Assembly: GCF_030272615.1 (NCBI RefSeq)
Contig: NC_081415.1
Span: 624,401,740-624,465,739, forward strand
Source: Cryptomeria japonica
Taxonomy: Eukaryota; Streptophyta; Pinopsida; Cupressales; Cupressaceae
Length of the DNA stretch: 64,000 bases
Direction: 5' to 3'
The translations under genes were made by a program, and so were the position numbers. This document shows, in pieces, positions 47,226 through 57,851 of this stretch. The number at the start of each line of letters is the position of its first letter. Position 1 is the stretch's first letter. The notes under the pieces were generated by a model. The model saw nothing but the letters and a program-made list of their open reading frames with translations, did no database searches and was not told the DNA's origin.

Positions 47226-48794
47226 ATTAGAGAGAATTATTACATGATCTCTACTATTGAGCCTAAAACTACTAAGGAAGCATTTGGAGATGATTATTGG
47301 GTCAAAGCTATGGAGGAGGAGCTTGATCAAATCAATAAGAATAACACATGGACCCTAGTACCCCGACCGGTGAATAAAAATGTGATAGGTACTAGGTGGT
47401 TATTGAGGAACAAGTTGAATAAAGATGGTGTAGTAATCCAAAACAAAGCTAGATTGGTTTGCAAAGGTTATGCAAAGGAAGAAGGAGAAGATTATGGTGA
47501 GACTTTTGCACCAGTTTCTAGACTGGAAGGTGTCATAACTTTACTTGCATTTGTAGCACATAAGGGATTCAAAGTATATCAGATGGATGTGAAGTCAACA
47601 TTTTTGAATGGAATACTGGAAGAAGAAGTATACATTGAGCAGACAAATGGTTATTATTTGACTGATGAAAAAGACATGGTATGAAAATTGCACAAAGCAT
47701 TATATGGATTAAAACAAGCACTGAGAGCATGGTATGAAAGACTTCATTCACACCTAATAAAGATAGGTTTTCAAAGAACTAGTGAAGATAGCAACATATA
47801 TCTCAAATCTGAATGAGATAAGATACTGGTTAGTGAAGTGTTTGTAGGTGATATCATTTTTAGAGGTAATGATGACATGAGTAATGACTTTGCAAATGAA
47901 ATAAAAAGTGAATTTGAAATGTCTCTAGTGGGAGAGATAAAAAATTTCATAGGCTTGCAAATACAACAAATGAAGAGTGGTATTTTCATCACATAGTCTA
48001 AGTTTGCGAAAGAGGTATTAAAAACATTTGGTATGAGTGACTGTAAACTAGTTGGGACACCAATGGTTACAGGATGTAAATTGTCTAAGGACGATGAAGC
48101 CACGTCTGTTGATTAGAAGGAGTACAAGTCAATGATTGGGAAATTGCACTATGTTGTTAACAGTAGACTAGATATAGCTCATGCATTTGGTATAGTTGCT
48201 ATATTTCAGAAGAATCCTAAGGAAACACATTTGATAGCAACCAAGAGGATTTTCAGATATTTGAAAGGTACTATTGACTATGGATTATGGTATCCATATG
48301 AAGGTAACTTTGACTTGAAGGTGTATATAGATGCAGACTAGGCATGTAATGTAGATGATAGGAAAAGAACAACTGGTGGAGCATTATTTCTTGGAGGAAG
48401 ACTTGTTTCATGGAGTAGCAAGAAGTAGAGTTCTATATCACAGTCTACTATTGAAGCTGAGTATGTTGTAGCTTATATGAATTGTACCTAGGCTATCTGT
48501 ATGAGGCAAATTTTGGAAGGTTTCAAGATGAAGTTTACAGAACCTATAAAGACCTTATGTCACAATACCAGTGCCATATATATTTCCAAGAACCTTGTTT
48601 TGCACAAATGAACCAAGCATATTGAATTGAAGTATCATTTCTTGAGGGAAAAGTTGCAAAGTAAAGATGTGATCTTGGAGCATGTTTCTAGCAAGGAGAA
48701 GCTTGCATATATCTTTACTAAACCTTTTCCTAAGACTACTTTTCAGTATCTTAGAAGTGAGCTAGGGGTTGTACCCCTTCATAAGGTGAATTGA
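47226..48794 (+). pseudogene. Copia element 2 reverse transcriptase and RNase H, decayed
   Basis: A single frame ending at TGA 48792, with about ten in-frame stops. RT: NKARLVCKGYAKEEGEDYGE, QMDVKSTFLNG, LYGLKQALRAW, and the catalytic box reads FVGDIIF, so the first catalytic Asp has become Gly and the enzyme could not work. RNase H: SQSTIEAEYVVAY, HNTSAIYIS (normally CDNTSAI; Cys-Asp changed to Cys-His), TKHIELKYHFLRE, ending LGVVPLHKVN. Several stops correspond to Trp or Gln in element 1, for example TAG at 48339 in place of the Trp of DADWA. Confidence 0.9.
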
Positions 48795-49145
48795 GCATAA
48801 TGTAGAGTACATCAGTCCCAGAGCTACTTGCAGAATTGTATAGCAAGATTGATGTAGAGTGGAGTTATTCCACAGGGGGGCATCAAATTGCAGGTTGTTG
48901 ATGTTGAACAATAAATTTTGACATTGCATGTTTTACTTTCACTTTGGCATTGTTGTCAAAGGGGGACAAGAACTATGTGGTTATGAGAAGAAGAATGGTA
49001 TGATTGACAGAGAGAAGATCTACATCCAGCTACCAGTTGAAGACAAGGAGAGTACATGGTAAAATGTAAACCATGATTCCTATTCACAAACATAGAAATC
49101 AATGGAATTGATATTTGTATTGCCATCAATGCCAAAGGGGGAGAT
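48795..49145 (+). other. 3' non-coding region with duplicated polypurine tract, copia element 2
   Basis: TTTGGCATTGTTGTCAAAGG followed by GGGACAAG at 48942-48970, and ATGCCAAAGGGGGAGATT directly before the 3' LTR. The layout repeats that of copia element 1. Confidence 0.7.
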
Positions 49146-50476
49146 TATTGGCATTTGCATGAAGATTGCATTAATGAAATGTTATGTTGTCATTGATGTC
49201 AATTGTAACCGGTAATGATATTATTATAATGATGTTTTGTAACCGGTAGGAAGAGCTAGTGAAGGGAACTGTAACCGGTAGGTGAGTTTGTGGAGTGAAC
49301 CCCTATTGCTAAGTATTGGAGAGTTGAAATGGTAAACCCTACCTATTGATTTGATAAACCCTAACTGATTAAGTTTGGTGAATTGGTTATATTGGTTTAT
49401 GATTTGATGATGAGCGGTAATGATTACGACATGTATGCATATTGTATGAGAAGAGTTTCAAATTATTTTTGGCGCATTGAGATAACGGTCTTTATCTTGG
49501 AAATGAGCAAGTATATTGCATGCAATGCAAAACATGTGATGAGTTACTAAGTTCAATGAAGCGATGATCAAGGAGCGATCAAGGCTTTCTTGAATGATGT
49601 GCAGAGATTGTTATGTAATCCAACGGTCATACTTGAACCGATTTGTTTGTAATCTCTATGTGAGAATTAGGTTTTTGTTGTGTTACTAGCCTATTGATTT
49701 GTTTAGAAGGTTGATAAGTTGTTTTGTTTCAGAGTTGGAAAAGTTTTAGTTGAGTGTGTGGTTACTGAACCCAATGATGTATCTATAGTTTGTGTAAAGG
49801 AATATAGGAGCATGAAAAGGATCTGAACAAGCAACTGTAGTGCTGGTCAAATAGATCAGCAAACTCCTGTTGTTTTCTAACATTTACAACAGTTAAAATC
49901 CCCTAACCGGGTAAGCTTGAATAATCTTAGTGTTATTCAAATCCTCTAACCAGGTGGTCCATTAGCTTGGATTTCAAATCCTCTACCGAGGTTACTCCTC
50001 ACGGGGTATTGCTTCTAATAGGGCATTATAGTCAATCCCTTAACTGGGTGGTCCCTAACAAGATTTTTTCTTAACATGAATTTTTTGTAAAAGCTTTAAC
50101 AGGCTTGGCTCCTAACAAGGTGAACTTGAGAAGAGTTTAGATAGTTAATTTGTGAGTCTCATCTCACTGTGGTTTTTCCCATTTGGGTTTCCACGTCAAA
50201 AATATTATGTCAAGTGGTGAATGTTTTTGTGGTTATGTTTACTATGGTTAAATTTCTTAACTTCTTAATCCACTTTGATATGTTATGATAACCGACAACA
50301 ATCTGAAATGAGGTTTTACTTATGCCAGTAAAGTATTTGGATGTTTGTGAGTTTCAAGGTGTTTACTGTTAATCTGTTAACAGTCAACTGGTTAAACTTG
50401 ATAGTCATATTGCATTTATAGTTTAGTGCTTTAACTTGTCAGTTTATAGTTTACTTTGAGAGGTTGATTCTAAGAT
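49146..50476 (+). repeat. 3' LTR of copia element 2, truncated
   Basis: Starts TATTGGCATTTGC (the TG end changed to TA). Matches the 5' LTR up to about TTGATTCTAAGATT; the last ~85 bases present in the 5' copy (44527-44611) are absent. At the break, TTTAGTGATTTAACTTGTCC resembles TTTAGTGCTTTAACTTGTC about 55 bases upstream, pointing to a short duplication at the junction. Confidence 0.85.
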
Positions 50477-50602
50477 TTAGTGATTTAACTTGTCCAGTAA
50501 GAAGGAAGAACAAAATCAATTTTATGCTGACAAATTATCATATATGGTAGTGAAGAAAAAGAAAATTAATAAATTTGACTTGTGTGCTCTTTTTACAGAC
50601 CC

Positions 50603-52051
50603 TTGAATGAATCAACCTTTACACCCTCGATGTAGGAGATTCCCTATTCATTGGTGTCATCATGAAGGGATTAAGAACAATATATTAGGATTGGTGGTGG
50701 ATAGTAATTGATCAGCCCCCATGCAATAATCATGAGGTACCCCGATATTTTTTGAGAAAATTGTACTGTGAGTTTGTCCTTAATGAGATCCCAAACTATT
50801 TTGATTTCCTAGATTTCCAAGGTAGAGGTGGGGGTTCCTCACATGATAGAGAGGGTGCACAGCGTGACCCAAATCTCCCACCAAGACCCTTGGCTAGACC
50901 TATGGTGGACCATGTTATTATTCCTTCCATTGTGAAGGAGAGTATTGAGATCAAAACTCTAGACTCCATTAGCTCACTCACTCAGACCCTTATACAGTAT
51001 GTTAGGTCTCTAGTAGAGGGTGATGCAAGTGATGATGGTGATTCTTCTAGGCATCGAGTTCCATCTTATTTTTGTTGATCTTGTGGTTCTCTTTGCACTT
51101 ATGATCCTAATAGTTCTAAGAATGCACATGCACAAGCGGAGTTTTCTACAGAGAAGATTGTCATGACAGAATCCTTGCTAAAAAAAACATTTGGCATTGA
51201 TATAGGTGAATTTCATTACAAGTTCATTTCATTCTTTTTATTAAATCTTATATGTAAATTTGAGAATATATCTAAATTAATAAATTATTATGATAAAAAA
51301 TCAAGGTCAAAGTATTCACAATACTAGCAACATTTCTACAGCAACCTTTTTCATGACTTCGTCAACTCCACAGGTATACAACGAGTGAAGAAATATAATT
51401 ATTATATGTAGATAGTTGACCCTTATGTGAATTATTTTCTAATTACTCATTTTGGATGTCAAGTAGTTTGATTCTAGAGCTTCAACATCAACACCTCGAA
51501 GTGTATTTCATCGACAATCTTTCACCCAAGTAAACAATTTATCTTTAATGTTGTTATTAAATAATATGGATAGTTTTGGCAATTAATCAATATACTTTGT
51601 TTAATTTTTAGATGTTGACATCAGAGACTCCTCCTGCTGTCCGCGCGTCAATGGAGTGCAGTGTTTCTGCATCAATAGCAAGTTCAACTGCTATAGCAGA
51701 AGTATGAGACATATTTGTAAATTTAGTAAATTTAGCATTACGTTTGTTATCTTAATAATATGTTATTGAAAATTTTAACGACACTTGTATTTAGTTTAAT
51801 TTATATTGTGATTCTTACAGGAGGGGCTTGTTACTCCAAATCATGAACGTGCACTTGTTGTGGATGAACATCATGATTATTTGTATGCGGTAAGTGACTA
51901 TTCTATTATGTGTCATTCTAAAATTCAATTTTTGTATATGATAACATCATTCTTTTCATTGTATCAGGTGGAGTTAGAAAAAAGTCTAGAGAGGAGGTCA
52001 AGTGGATGTACTCGAAAGACACCTGCATCATTTACATCTCCATCCCCTTGA
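50603..52051 (+). pseudogene. Six-exon gene-like structure, unrecognised product
   Basis: Exon-like blocks with GT-AG borders: about 50603-51205 (acceptor TTTTTACAG, donor ATATAG|GTGAAT), 51306-51373, about 51479-51529, 51612-51701, 51821-51889 and 51968-52051. Joined exon 1 to 2 crosses in phase 1; exons 4, 5 and 6 are 90, 69 and 84 bases, all phase 0, and end at TGA 52049. Exon 1 has stops at about 50684 and 51076; exon 3's acceptor is one base off the frame. Recognisable stretches: CNNHEVPRYFLRKLYCEFVL, an Arg/Pro/Gly-rich stretch, then a Ser/Thr/Pro-rich tail (SVSASIASSTAIAE, GCTRKTPASFTSPSP). The product is unknown; a transposon-encoded protein or a dead host gene are both possible. The 5' exons would lie before the copia LTR junction. 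Confidence 0.5.
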
Positions 52052-52114
52052 CAGGAAAAGATATCTAATGATCTATTTCCTTCCCCTAGAGGGAAATGAA
52101 TAGAATAGGGTCCT

Positions 52115-52660
52115 ATGTTGTATGCCTATATGGAAATTTTGAACATATGTTTTGTATTATGAATATGTGACATTCTATGTCCATATGGCTTTTGGCAAGC
52201 TCCTATTTGACTTTATTGGATACCATGTTGTATGCCTATATGGCAATTTTGAACATATGTTTTGTATTACGAATATGTGACATTCTATGTCCATATGGCT
52301 TTTGGCAAGCCCCTATTTGACTTTATTGGATATCATGTTGTATGCCTATATGGAAATTTTGAACATATGTTTTGTATTATGAATATGTGACATTCTATGT
52401 CCATATGGCTTTTGGCAAGCTCCTATTTGACTTTATTGGATACCATGTTGTATGCCTATATGGCAATTTTGAACATATGTTTTGTATTACGAATATGCGA
52501 CATTCTATGTCCATATGGCTTTTGGCAAGCCCCTATTTGACTTTATTGGATATCATGTTGTATGCCTTTATAGCAATTTTGAACATATGTTTTTTTTTAT
52601 GAATACGTGAAATTCTATGTCCATATGGCTTTTGGCAAGCCTATTTGTTTGTATTGGATA
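52115..52660. repeat. 110-bp tandem repeat in a 220-bp higher-order pattern
   Basis: ATGTTGTATGCC recurs with a 110-bp step (ends at 52120, 52230, 52340, 52450, 52560). Copies 1 and 3 share TGGAAATTTT, TATTATGAATATG and AAGCTCC; copies 2 and 4 share TGGCAATTTT, TATTACGAATATG and AAGCCCC. So the recent duplication unit is 220 bp (A-B-A-B), with a fifth, more diverged copy and a partial sixth. It begins about 60 bp after the stop codon of the gene-like structure, so it may lie in its 3' untranslated region. Confidence 0.9.
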
Positions 52661-52989
52661 TATTTGATAGTTTTCATGGTATACAATGTTGCATGGATTT
52701 GTAGCTTTTTGGTTAATGCAAATCATTTATCATGGTTATCCATAATTGCAGTACAAATGATTAAATGAATAATTGCACAAATTTTATTGTTACTTAAGCT
52801 TTGAACCTAAATATATGTTTGTAATCCAAGACACAAGCTTATGGAGATCAACACAAATTCAATAGTTATAGTTGAAAAAAGACTATATAAAGGAAACATG
52901 GAAAGAACCAAAATTAGACAATGTAAGACACCATTGTACCAATTCCCATTCTAAAAAAATTGCATAGCCCATAAACTTCTATTCATCTA
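52661..52989. other. Unassigned A/T-rich spacer
   Basis: Nothing recognisable: no open frame over 40 codons of interest, no repeat and no retroelement motif. It separates the 110-bp and 359-bp tandem repeats. Confidence 0.5.
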
Positions 52990-55900
52990 ATGCATGCACT
53001 TAAGCGATTTCACTGCTAGGGTGTGGCCCGCAACAATCGGGCAAGTTCGAGAGCAAAAAGAAGGCATTCCTAGCATAAACCTAGCCACCCCGATGCATAC
53101 GAGCTGACGGTTCGGTGCTGCGATGAGCGGATTGAAAGATGGGGCATTGTGAAACTTTTCATTGAACTCATCTGATGCTTTTTGTCGCAACTGAGAAAGT
53201 GTCGCCATGAGCAACTGGATCCGAGTCTACCAAAACTGAGAGAGGCTTTTTTAGAGTGACATAACATGACCCCGTAGGATTAGACAACTCATTCTTATGG
53301 TTAACGGGTGTGGAGAAACGCAATGCCTAATATTGACAACTTTGAGCAACTTGAGCACTTAGGTGACTTCGCTGCCAGGCTGTGGCCCGCAACAATCGAG
53401 CGAGTTGGAGAGAAAAAAAAAAAGGCATTCCTAGTGTAAAACTGGCCACCCCAATGCGTACGAGCTTACGGTCTGGTGCCGCGACAAGCGGATTGAAAGA
53501 TGGGGCATTGTGCAACTTTTCATTGAACTCATCTGACGCTTTTGTCGCAACCGAGGAAGTGTCACCACGAGCAACATGATCTGAGTCTACCAAAACCGAG
53601 AGAGGCTTTTTTAGAGTGCCATAACACGACCCCATAGGATTAGATTTTTTGTTCTTATCATTACTAGGTGCCAAGAAATACGATGCCAAATATTGACAAC
53701 TTTGAACAACTTGAGCACTTGGGCGATTTCGCTGCCAGGGTGTGGCCCACAATGATCGGGCGAGTTGGAGAGAAAAAAGAAGGCATTCCTAGTGTAAAAC
53801 CAGGCACCCCAATGTGTACGAGATGACGTTTAAGTGTCGCGATGAGCGGATTAAAAGATGGGGGATTGTGCAACTTTTCATTGAACTCATCTGACACTTT
53901 TTGTCGCAACCAAGAAAGCGTCGCCATGAGCAATTGGATCTGAGTCTATCGAAACTGAAAGAGGATTTTTTAGAGTGCCATAACACAAGCCCGTAGGATC
54001 AGATGTCTCATTATTATGATTATCAGGTGCTGAGAAACGCGATGCCGAATATTGACAACTTTGAGGAACTTGAGCACTTAGGCGATTTCACTGCCAGGGT
54101 GTGGCCCGCAACGATCAGACGAGTTTGAGAGCAAAAATAAGGCATTTCTAGCATAAAACTTGGTACCCCCATGCGTACGAGATGACGATTCGGTGCTGCG
54201 ATGAGTGGATTGAAAGATGGGGCATTGTGCAACTTTTCATTGAACTCATCTAATGTTTTTTGTAGGAACTGAGAAAGCGTCGCCACGAGCAACTGGATCT
54301 GAGTCTACCAAAACCAAGAGAGTCTTTTTTAGAGTGCCATAACACAACCCCATAGGATCAAATGGCTCATTCTTATGATTAATGGGTGCCAAGGTACATG
54401 ATGTCGAATATTGACAACTTTGAGCAACTTGAGCATTTAGGCAATTTCGCTACTAGGGTGTGGCCTGCAATGATCAAGCGAGTCGGAGAGAAAAAAGAAG
54501 ACATTCCTAGTGTAAACCCAGGCACCCCAATGTGTACGAGCTGATGGTTCCATGCCACAATGAGCGGATTGAAAGATGGGGCATTGTGCATGTTTTCATT
54601 GAACTCATCTAACACTTTTTGTCACAACCGAGAAACCATCGCCACAAGCAATTGGACACCATATGACCAAAATCGAGAGAGGTTTTTTTACAGTACCATA
54701 ATCCAACCCCATAGGATCAAACAGCTAGTTCTTATTATTAACGAGTGCGAATAAATATGATGTTGAATATTGACAACTTTGAGCAACTTGAGCACTTAGG
54801 CGATTTCGCTGCTAGGGTGTGGCCCGCAATGATCGTGCGAGTTGGAGAGGAAAAAGAAGGCATTTTTAGTGTAAACCCGGGCACCCCAATGCATACGCAT
54901 TGATGGCTCCATTCCTATACGAGCGGATTGAAAGATGGGCCCTTATGCAACTTTTCATTGAACTCATCTGACACTTTTTGTTGCAACCGAGAAAGCGTCA
55001 CCACAAGCAACTGGATCTGTTTCTACCAAAACTGAGAGAGATTTTTTTAGAGTGCCATAACATGACCCCATAGCATCAGACAACTTGTTCTTATGGTTAA
55101 TAGGCACCAAAAAATGTGATGCCAAATATTTACAACTTTGAGCAACTTGAGCACTTAGGTGATTTCGCTGCCAGGGTGTGGTTCACAACGATCGGACGAG
55201 TTGGAGAGCAAAAAGAAGACATTCCTAGTGTAATCCCGGGCACCCCAAGGCATATGAGATGATGGTTTGGTGTCGTGACAAGTGGATTGAAAGGTGGGGC
55301 ATTGTGCAACTATTCATTAAACTCATCTGACACTTTTTGTTGCAACAGAGAAAGCATCACCACGAGCAACTGAATCCGAGTCTACCGAAACCGAGAGAGG
55401 CTTTTTTACATTGCCATAACACAACCCTGTAGGATCAGATGGCTTGTTCTTATGATTAATAGGTGCCGATAAACATGATGCTGAATATTAACAACTTTGA
55501 GCAACTTGAGCACTTAAGCGATTTTGCTGCCAGGGTGTGGCCCACAACGATCGAGGGAGTTAGAGAGAAAAAAAAGGCATTCCTAGCATAAAATTGGGCA
55601 CCCTGACACATACAACCTGACGATTCACTACCACGACAAGCGGATTGAAAGATGTGGCATTGTGCAACTTTTTATTGAACTCATCTGACGCTTTTTGTCG
55701 CAACCGAGAAAGCGTCACCACGAGCAACTAGATCCGTTTCTACCAAAACTGAGAGAGGTTTTTTTAGAATGCCATAACAGGACCCTGTTGGATTAGATGG
55801 CTTATTTTTATGATTAATAGGTGCTGAGAAATGTGATACTAAATATTTACAACTTTGAGCAACTTGAGCACTTAGGCGATTTCGCTGCTAGGGTGTGGCC

Positions 55901-56530
55901 CACAACGATCGGGCGAGTTGGAGAGAAAAAAGAAGTCATTCCTAGCATAAACCTGGGCACACCAATGTGTACGAGCTGACAGTCTGGTGTCAGGATGAGT
56001 AGATTGAAACATGGGGCATTGTGCAACTTTTCATTGAACTCATCTGACGCTTTTTGTCGCAATCGAGAAAGTGTCACCACAAGCAACTGGATCCAATTCT
56101 ACCGAAACCGAGAGAGAATTTTATAGAGTGCCATAACATGACCCCGCAGCATCCGACGACTCATTCCTATGATTAATGCGCACTGAGAAACGCAATGCCA
56201 AATATTGACAACTTTGAGCAACTTGAGCACTTAGGCGATTTTGTTGCTAGGGTGTGGCCCGCAACGATCGGACGAGTTGGAGAGAAAAAAGAAGGCATTC
56301 CTAGCATAAACCCAGCCACCCTGACATGTACAAGCTGACATTTTGGTGTCGCAATAAGAAGATTGAAAGATGGGGCATTATGCAACTTTTCATTGAACCC
56401 ATCTAACGCTTTTTTGTCACAACCGAGAAAGTTTCACAACGAGCGATTGGATCCTAGTCTACCTAAACCGAGAGAGGATTTTTTAGAGTGCCATAACATA
56501 ATCTTGTAGGATCAGATGAATTGTTCTTAC
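52990..56530 (-). repeat. ~359-bp tandem repeat, ten copies, coding-like on the minus strand
   Basis: GAGCACTT anchors fall at 53353, 53713, 54072, 54431, 54790, 55149, 55508, 55866 and 56225, steps of 358-360 bp. On the minus strand nearly every copy opens a frame of 60-90 codons with the same wording: DEFNEKLHNAPSFNPLI, then GxxxFxLGMPSFF, IVAGHTLAAKSPKCSSCSKL. In the copy at 53327-53752 the frame runs 141 codons and passes from one unit into the next, because that unit is 360 bases. This suggests an ancestral 120-codon coding unit with later single-base losses, some at a variable A run (GAGAGAAAAAA). No known domain is recognised. Copy order and strand do not match the gene-like structure to the left. 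Confidence 0.85.
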
Positions 56531-56816
56531 ATGTCACTAACATCGAGAAAAATGATGCTAAATTTTGATAATTTTTCACACTTTGAGTGATTGACAACAA
56601 ATGAGCAATTTTTACATCTTTTACCATATTAGTCTAAAACTTCACAAAATGATCCCATGTGATCTCTAATGGTCCAAAATGACATTATTTACATAAAATC
56701 ACACAAAACAAGAGAAAAACATAATTTTTTATACTACAATGCCTCAAGTAGTCAAAAATACAAGTCATGTACATATATCCAAATAAGATTGATATTACAA
56801 TTTTTTACATTTACAT
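56531..56816. other. Unassigned region after the 359-bp array
   Basis: The repeat fades within about 60 bases (GACAACTTTGAGC becomes GATAATTTTTCACACTTTGAG). The rest is A/T-rich and shows no gene. Confidence 0.45.
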
Positions 56817-57049
56817 TTAATCCAATGAACCATCTAGATCTACTCTACTCTTTATCGTGTCTAGTGTGGCCTCATGGTCAAAATCACGAACCTTCCATAG
56901 GTTCTAATTTAGTGGTCTACCCCCATATCTGATCAAATGAACATTTGAAGCTACAACAAGGTTATAATAATGAAGAATCTTCCTATGTGTCTTGAAGTCC
57001 TTGAACAACCACAAGTTAGACTTCTTCACTAGGTACCTTCTAAGCCATG
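56817..57049 (-). pseudogene. Minus-strand coding fragment cut by a gypsy LTR
   Basis: On the minus strand from the LTR boundary: about 77 codons open except for one TAG (near 56905, probably a former Gln), ending at TAA near 56817. It contains WLRRYLVKKSNLWLFKDFK, HRKILHYYNLVVASNVHLI and a Glu/Asp-rich end (DFDHEATLDTIKSRVDLDG). It is likely the last exon of a gene or transposon protein whose upstream part was separated by the LTR element at 57050. The family is not recognised. The 359-bp repeat lies downstream on the same strand. Confidence 0.4.
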
Positions 57050-57830
57050 TGTAGACACCTAAAATTGTCCAGTCTAATTAAATAAATATTTTATTTATTT
57101 AATTATCTAAGCTTAATTCTTCTATTAATTAAATAAATCTTTATTTATTTAATTAATTCATTTGTCCTCTTCTAGCCTTATTTCTCATTTAAATAAATAC
57201 ATTTATTTATTTAAATTATCATTTTCCTTAATTAAATAAATATCTTATTTATTTAATTGATCCCACTTCTTCTATTAATTAAATAAATCTTTATTTATTT
57301 AATTAATTCATTAGCCTTTTCTACACATGACACATGTCATTCATCTCTTAATTCCTACACTACCTACTTCTTTCATTATTTTACTATTTCTTCTACCTAC
57401 CCTCTAATCATAGCCGACCTCTTTTTACACCTCTCAATCTTATCCCTCCATTTTATATAGTGTCTTCTATATAAGGAGATGCTTCCTTCACTATCAAACC
57501 CTAATCAATCATTCTAATGAATCATCTTAAGGACTTGACTACACTACGATCCTACTTGCAACCACATTCCGTTCTTTATTGAGCTCTTGTGCACATAAAA
57601 TCTGAGAGCAAATATATCAAGCAAGATCAATGGAGATAGGAAGAATGGAGATCAAAACCCTATTGGACATGTGATGGTATAATCTTTGTGATTTCATTTG
57701 ATTTGCATTGTCTTAGGTAATCTTCATATGTTATGGTGGATCTTTGTTGATTGTTAGGCTAGGGTTTTGTGGTTGAATTCATTTAGCCTTTCAATATTGT
57801 TATTATTGTTATCCATTTTCACCATACACA
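57050..57830 (+). repeat. 5' LTR with five A/T palindromes
   Basis: Begins TGTAGACACCTAAAATTG and ends CACCATACACA; 781 bp. Five palindromes of the form AATTAAATAAAT...ATTTATTTAATT lie at about 57076-57105, 57126-57159, 57187-57215, 57227-57259 and 57275-57309; the second and fifth are near-identical over some 40 bases. TATATAAGG at 57468-57476 is a good TATA box. Confidence 0.88.
57468..57476 (+). promoter_or_regulatory. Putative LTR TATA box
   Basis: TATATAAGG about 420 bp into the LTR, downstream of the A/T palindromes. Position and sequence fit the promoter of a plant LTR; transcription start is inferred only. Confidence 0.6.
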
Positions 57831-57833
57831 TTT

Positions 57834-57851
57834 TGGCACGCCCAGTGGGAC
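57834..57851 (+). other. Primer binding site, gypsy element 2
   Basis: TGGCACGCCCAGTGGGAC, three bases after the LTR end. It differs from the Met-tRNA type and from the nested element's site. A non-Met tRNA primer is typical of Tat/Athila-type plant gypsy elements; the exact tRNA was not determined. Confidence 0.75.

Larger units (their letters stand above)
43194..50476 (+). mobile_element. Ty1/copia LTR retrotransposon 2, 3' LTR truncated
   Basis: About 7.3 kb: 5' LTR, Met-tRNA primer site, gag, protease, integrase, RT, RNase H, polypurine tract, truncated 3' LTR. The gag start (MMKKEGPKF) and the order and wording of pol match copia element 1, so the two are related families, but their LTRs differ. 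It is more decayed than element 1. The last ~85 bp of the 3' LTR are missing and replaced by unrelated sequence, so no target duplication can be read. Confidence 0.92.
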
